Origin: Lathyrus oleraceus
Taxonomy: Eukaryota; Streptophyta; Magnoliopsida; Fabales; Fabaceae
Reading direction: 5' to 3'
Length of the DNA stretch: 64,000 bases
Assembly (NCBI RefSeq): GCF_024323335.1
Contig: NC_066583.1
Span: 271,370,916 to 271,434,915, forward strand
The position numbers and the translations under genes were made by a program. The notes under the pieces are model-generated. The model saw nothing but the letters and a program-made list of their open reading frames with translations, made no database searches and was not told the DNA's origin. Shown here piece after piece: positions 59,802 to 64,000 of the stretch; within the stretch, counting starts at the first letter, position 1, and each line of letters starts with the position of its first letter.

Positions 59802-60330
59802 TGAATTGTAATTCCTTGTGTCAAAGCAAGTTGCTCGACAGAAGTAAGAAAATGTCGAATCACCTACGTGTCGAAATGTATAGTACGTCGAAGTGTATCT
59901 CGACAGAGTTGTTAGACTTAGCTTTATTTGTGTTTTAGCTGAGTCAGTTAGTTTGTTAAGAGATTACTTGGGTTGCAAGCAATCTCAATCTATAAATAGG
60001 GAGGTACCTTATTATTGATTGTAATAATTTGAAAGTGAATAATTGTAGTTTGCAAAGTTTGAGAGCGGAGAGAAACTCTGCAGAATTTTCAAGTTCTTCT
60101 TCCTTTTCTAAAAAATCTTAAATTTTCTTTTCTTCCACAATTCAATTTTTGTTTCTTTTCATTATCAATTGTGTAGCAAAATCTTGCAACCAAAGTGTGG
60201 TTGATTCATTCGAGTGAAGAGTGAAGAATAAGAGGAGTAATCAATCAGAAAGATTGATTCTTATTCATCAAGATTTAATTCGAAATTCGTCAAGTTTTGA
60301 TGAAATTCTTGAGCGTGAATTTTCATAAAT
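59802..60330 (+). repeat. Tork-like copia 3' LTR
   Basis: Closely similar to 55170-55704 (shared ATGTCGAATCACCTA, TATAAATAGGGAGGT, CAACCAAAGTGTGGTTG). The last 30 bases are diverged, so the end is given as approximate. Confidence 0.78.
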
Positions 60331-60735
60331 TACTTCTAAAAAAAATACTAAAAATACTAGATTTGGATTTTTTTGGAAATGAAATTTTTCAGTTCAAGAA
60401 TACACTGGATGCATCAATCTTAAAAATGTTTTAGCATCTCTAAGGAAAACATTTATTCAAATGTATGCATCAAATCTTATGTTTTCAATAAATTCCAAAC
60501 TTGACTTTATATGCTATAATGGTTTAAAGATCAAATTCAAGGTCAATATAAGCACATGTCATATAAAAAAACCAATTATTCATGATATTAATTTCTAAAG
60601 TACAAGCATTTTTTTTGTATTAATAATGAACAATTAAACTTCAATGCTAAGGCCACTTTTATATAGTGTGACGTTGAGCACAATTCCGAATTCAAACGGA
60701 ATTTTCTAACACGTTCACAATTCATATGTTTTCAA
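60331..60735 (+). other. AT-rich stretch with a possible copia ORF remnant
   Basis: One plus frame at about 60392-60598 is open for nearly 70 codons (INLKNVLASLRKTFIQMYAS...). The hydrophobic/basic pattern loosely recalls the region after pol in SIRE elements, which would make it the continuation of the copia interrupted by the Tork-like element. Weak. The remainder is the 3' flank of the DUF7054 gene. Confidence 0.3.
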
Positions 60736-61337
60736 TCAATGTGACAAGATTTTCAAACCAAAAGATTTGTTTAACCATGCTTTCCAGCCACCATTGCTCT
60801 TCGGAGATATCAACTCTGATTGCGGTTCTTTCTTTGACGAGTACTCCTGCTTTTTGCACATCACAAAGTTTCTTGCCTCATAAGATCCTATGGGTTCCAA
60901 TGGATTCAGAGCTATCAAAAAAGTTTCACCAATTAGCAATTTACAAAAAGGGTGAGCAACCTATGAAACACAGAACACAACAACACCGATACTGACGCAT
61001 TAACATCGGTTATAATTTGAAAAAAATAATAAATTTAATGTATTAACTAGTGTTGATATCGTGTCGGTATTGGTGTCGGTGTTACCGAGTGAGCAAACAT
61101 ACCATCAAATCCTGCGTTTGGATGGTAAAGGAGGAAATTGGCAGCATTGAAACCAAGAACAGGAAGCCTTCCTTCTCTTGCATAAGATTTAAGAGCAGTT
61201 TCAATGACTCCAGAAACAAGCTCTTTCTCGTTCACCACAAACCTTAAAGGACCCGAACTTCCCATGATGTTTATAGTCACCAAAAACCTGTCGTTTCTCC
61301 CTGTTTTCTTGGTCTTCTCAAAGACAACTTTTTTCAT
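60736..61337 (-). CDS. DUF7054 protein, At4g22758-like, two exons
   Basis: Exon 1 is 61337-61103, exon 2 is 60911-60736; the intron 61102-60912 has GT (GTATGT) and AG (TTTTTTGATAG) ends. Product 136 aa. Residues 17-70 hold the family core (DRFLVTINIMGSSGPLRFVV, VIETALKSYAREGRLPVLGF), a small ubiquitin-like-looking fold by pattern. Exon 2 gives ALNPLEPIGSYEARNFVMCK and the conserved basic end GGWKAWLNKSFGLKI. Plant DUF7054 proteins have no known function. No signal peptide or membrane segment. The ATG at 61337 is the first in frame; an upstream TTG at 61391 should not be used. The ORF is intact, unlike everything around it. A duplicate of exon 2 lies at 19859-20040. Confidence 0.85.
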
Positions 61338-61685
61338 TATGCTGTGTGTTTGTTTCTTCAAATCAAACAGTGAGTGACCCAGATGAAACAAAACGAAAAA
61401 AATCGCAACTTTGGTGGTGGAAAAGGAACAATGAAACTAAATTTGTTTAAGGGTCAAGGCCAAGGCAGAGAGAGATGGTACAAAACATTGTTGGAGATTC
61501 TGAAAGAGGGAGGAGTTGGTTGTGAAGCAACGTGGAAGAAGATGAAAGGAAGAGAAATACGCAACATTCATTGCATAATTGGAAGTTTTGAAGAAGAATA
61601 AGAATGCATCAAGTTCAGGAGAAGAACAACATGGAATGGAAGTGTTTTTTGCCTGCACTGAAAGCTTCTTCTTATATATGTTTAT
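61338..61685 (-). promoter_or_regulatory. 5' untranslated region and TATA box of the DUF7054 gene
   Basis: On the minus strand CATATATAAGAAGAAGC (TATA at about 61673-61679) lies about 340 bases before the ATG. A CT-rich leader follows (CTTCTTCCACGTTGC, CTCCCTCTTTCAG). This is the standard look of a plant promoter and leader, with transcription expected to start about 30 bases after the TATA box. No alternative ORF on the plus strand is needed to explain the region. Confidence 0.55.
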
Positions 61686-62256
61686 TTTATTTTCTCCAAG
61701 TTATTCTGCCTAATTTTGTATCGCTCATTAACACATGCTTTTTATTCTGTTTTATATTTTTTGCACTTTTTTTTCAAAAAGAAAAAAGTTATGACTTAAA
61801 GAATTTAATATTACTACAAATAATAGCATTGAAAAGAAAATCATATTTTATTTATTTATAGTTAAAATTGCTTGATACTCACTGTTCTTGACTGATCACA
61901 GCAACCTGGCCGACCATCTTGAAGGAATTATACTCCCTTCAGAATTTTCTTAGTATAAGAGGACTCTCTTCTTGATGATCATAAAAAGATCTCATCTGCA
62001 TTCACATTCAATGGCTCTATTCATTTTACTCATAACAAATAGCGAGTTTGTTATTCTTTATCTACTATATATATATAAGACATCAAATTCAGGTAACAAG
62101 TTTCAAACTCATTTCAAATTCACTTTTCTCTCTCACATACTGACTAGAGCATTGGAGTACTAACCTTGCAGGTCAGGCCCCTCTCCACCGCGTTAGAAGC
62201 TCAAACCCGTCATTACTTCCTATCTTCACTCTATTTTTTATTCTAGTACGGAACAG

Positions 62257-62274
62257 TGGTGACGTCTGTGGGAA
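62257..62274 (+). other. Primer binding site of the Tat-like element
   Basis: TGGTGACGTCTGTGGGAA differs by two bases or so from the TGGCGCCGTCTGTGGGAA site usual in such elements; CG-to-TG type decay. Confidence 0.65.
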
Positions 62275-62464
62275 TCAACTTTTGATTCCTACATTCTCCA
62301 CAATTTCATGATTGTTCTTCAATTCACCAATTCGTAATCTTCTCAGCTCACCAAACTAAGAGCCTATAAAATCAAATGCAAAGATCCACCGCATTCTATT
62401 TGATCAAGCATCATTATAACTCTGATTTCCCGAATTCCTAGATCCTTGACTCTTACGCTTTCAA

Positions 62465-64000
62465 ATGATGGTTGGATCTAAAGCCACTCGCTCTGCCACT
62501 CAAGTAGTTGTTAATAGATCACTTCTACCTACCTAGCGAAATATTGTGAATCCTATAGAAGAAGTTTTATTACATCCAGATCTGATCAATATTCCTCAGA
62601 TAGTTTGATATATTCAAGCTCCTCCAATTCCACTTTTGGTCTCACAGTATGAAGTCTTACCTAGCTTCTAGTTACTACGAGCTAACCTTGGACTGCAAGG
62701 TGCTAACGAGCTAGTGAATAGCATGTATAACATCGTTCGACGGAAAAACTCACAAGCTATAGAAGAAATCTTGATTTGCCTTGAAGAAAGTCTCCACAAC
62801 CCGCATCAGCGAGTTAACAACGTTCAAGAAGCCATATCCTAAAGAGCTTACACTGTTTGTCCAGAGTTGGACGCGATAAAAAGAGATGGATCTCCTCAAT
62901 CTAAGAATCATTAAAGGAGAAAGTAGTATCAAAGTCCTCCCCAAAATCACAAGGGAGACTGAGGCAGTCATGATCCTCCTCAGGATCAGGAAGAAAATCG
63001 ATCATTGAAGGTTTAGCATATGCATCCACTGTGTATCGAGGTTTTGGAAAGCAAAATACCAAAATACATGAAGAAGTCCACAAAGCTACGTGAGTATGAA
63101 GGAAAAGGAGATCCAGACGAGCATGTACAACTCGTCAATGACTGGATGAACTATTTCAGCGCTGACAAAGCATCCAAATGCAAGTTGTTTGCATTAACCT
63201 TGGTTGGCCCATCGAAGATGTGGCGTAATGGTCTGTCGGACGGGAGCATTGAATCATGGGTTGATTTCTATGAACGGTTCTTCGTGCATTTTACTTCCCG
63301 GAAGAGACAGTTGTTAACTATAGATTTCTTGAGCGGGATCATCCAATGGAAGGAAAAGAGTTTGTGGTCTTATATTAACTGTTTCATGCAAGTTGATGTT
63401 GAGGTGCAGGGAGCAAAAGAAGGCATGAAGTACTGGTTCTTTGAGAATAGCCTTCTGCATTATCACCCCTTCTAGGTGAAGATTGGAAGGAAAGTGAGGA
63501 CCACTCGGGAGATGATGGCCATGGCCCAGTTCTACATGATCTTATATGAGAAGTTGTACACACGCTTCGGTAACTTTGTCTCCTCTAACACCAATTTCAG
63601 TCGCCTGATAGGGAAGGAGGCCCACCGATAGAGAGACGACTCTAACTGAGGTGCGCAATGACGGTACGAGAAGTACACGCATTTGAATAACTCTCGAGAA
63701 AATATTTATCAATATTGTGCCAACACATAATTCAAGAAAGGAGGAATATGACCTTTTTATCCTATCAGAGAGACATCTCAGATTGACAAGTCAAAGTACT
63801 GTCGCTTTCACAAACGCCACGGCCATATCACTAACAAATGCATACAGTTGAAGGATGTCGTTGAAACACTGATAAAGAAGGGTCGGATGGCCGAGTACGT
63901 GAAAAGGCGGAAAGGGGATCGAGAAGAGTCTTCTAAGAGGAAATCTCCCTCAAAGACTGCAGATCTCGAGACCACTAGTGAGAGCAAGGAAGCCAACAAA
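62465..64000 (+). pseudogene. Tat-like gag, broken, truncated by window edge
   Basis: One frame from ATG 62465 (MVGSKATRSATQ) to the window end with about a dozen stops and no frameshift. The gag core is open at 63020-63475: YEGKGDPDEHVQLVNDWMNY, LVGPSKMWRNGLSDGSIESW, FVHFTSRKRQLLTIDFLSG. Downstream a Tat-type knuckle C-R-F-H-K-R-H-G-H-I-T-N-K-C is intact (63800-63841), followed by a Lys/Arg/Ser-rich tail. Stops in this region are TAG, TGA and TAA. It would encode the capsid protein in a live element. Confidence 0.8.

Larger units (their letters stand above)
55170..60330 (+). mobile_element. Tork-like Ty1/copia retrotransposon with two LTRs, about 5.2 kb
   Basis: Two similar LTRs of about 535 bp (55170-55704 and 59802-about 60330) flank a tRNA-Met-type primer site and decayed gag and pol. 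Domain order gag, (protease not clear), integrase, RT, RNase H is that of Ty1/copia. I see no clear 5-bp target duplication because the 3' LTR end is diverged. Frames contain many stops, so it is not autonomous. Confidence 0.88.
61870..64000 (+). mobile_element. Tat-lineage Ty3/gypsy element, 5' end, continues past the window
   Basis: LTR-like sequence with a TATA box (TATATATATATAAGAC, about 62067-62082) and the phrase GACTAGAGCATTGGAGTAC...CTTGCAGG seen in many Tat LTRs. The LTR ends near GGAACA (62255), followed by the primer site and gag. LTR start is not resolved (about 61870). Confidence 0.7.

Noticed and set aside
61047..61391. Single-exon reading of the DUF7054 ORF
   Set aside because: It starts at TTG and runs through the intron; the GTATGT donor at 61102 and the exon 2 match to the family end favour the two-exon model.
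61374..61601. Plus-strand ORF of 75 codons
   Set aside because: Overlaps the leader and TATA region of the DUF7054 gene on the other strand; no family resemblance.

Overview
The window is plant nuclear DNA, almost certainly from a cool-season legume. Tribe Fabeae (pea, vetch, lentil, Lathyrus) is my best guess, because it holds Ogre-type Ty3/gypsy elements with LTRs near 4.8 kb, an Athila/Cyclops-like element and SIRE-like copia elements. It is a nested retrotransposon landscape with very little host coding sequence. There are no bacterial-style operons, rRNA or tRNA genes or CRISPR arrays.

Layout from left to right. (1) 1-5129: end of an Ogre element, its 3' untranslated region followed by a 4.86-kb 3' LTR; the body lies left of the window. 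(2) 5130-14015: minus-strand Athila-lineage element with 5' LTR, tRNA-Asp-type primer site, gag, protease, RT, RNase H/integrase and the Athila-specific ORF, all broken. It sits inside (3) a plus-strand SIRE/Maximus-like copia element, of which the RNase H end, envelope-like ORF, polypurine tract and 3' LTR remain (14016-19195). (4) 19196-21301: intergenic DNA with an orphan second exon of a DUF7054-type gene. (5) 21302-27663: tandem array of about 0.2-kb units, split by a complete 5.23-kb CACTA transposon (21764-26994, target duplication ATA). The CACTA element carries a 13-exon gene that I can read through without a stop or frameshift (709 codons, Ulp1-like cysteine protease at the C-terminus). 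(6) 27664-about 55015: a second, older SIRE-like copia, split by a degraded Tat-like LTR. That LTR was itself hit by a solo Ogre LTR (28533-33392, minus, perfect target duplication CCTAC) and by an Ogre element with both LTRs (34759-50707, plus, target duplication CCTGG/CTTGG). (7) 55170-about 60330: a Tork-like copia with two LTRs of about 535 bp. (8) 60736-61337: a compact, apparently intact two-exon DUF7054 gene (At4g22758-like, 136 aa, minus) with a TATA box; this is the one convincing ordinary host gene. (9) About 61870-64000: 5' end of another Tat-lineage gypsy element (LTR end, primer site, broken gag) running off the right edge.

The retroelement ORFs are dead through stops, a few frameshifts and lost catalytic residues. 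Many of these look like C-to-T or G-to-A changes, notably TAG where a CAG codon would be expected. This fits long-term cytosine methylation of silenced elements. Two genes stand out as readable against this decay: the CACTA-borne Ulp1-like gene and the DUF7054 gene. All assignments come from reading the sequence and from memory of family motifs; no database search was possible.
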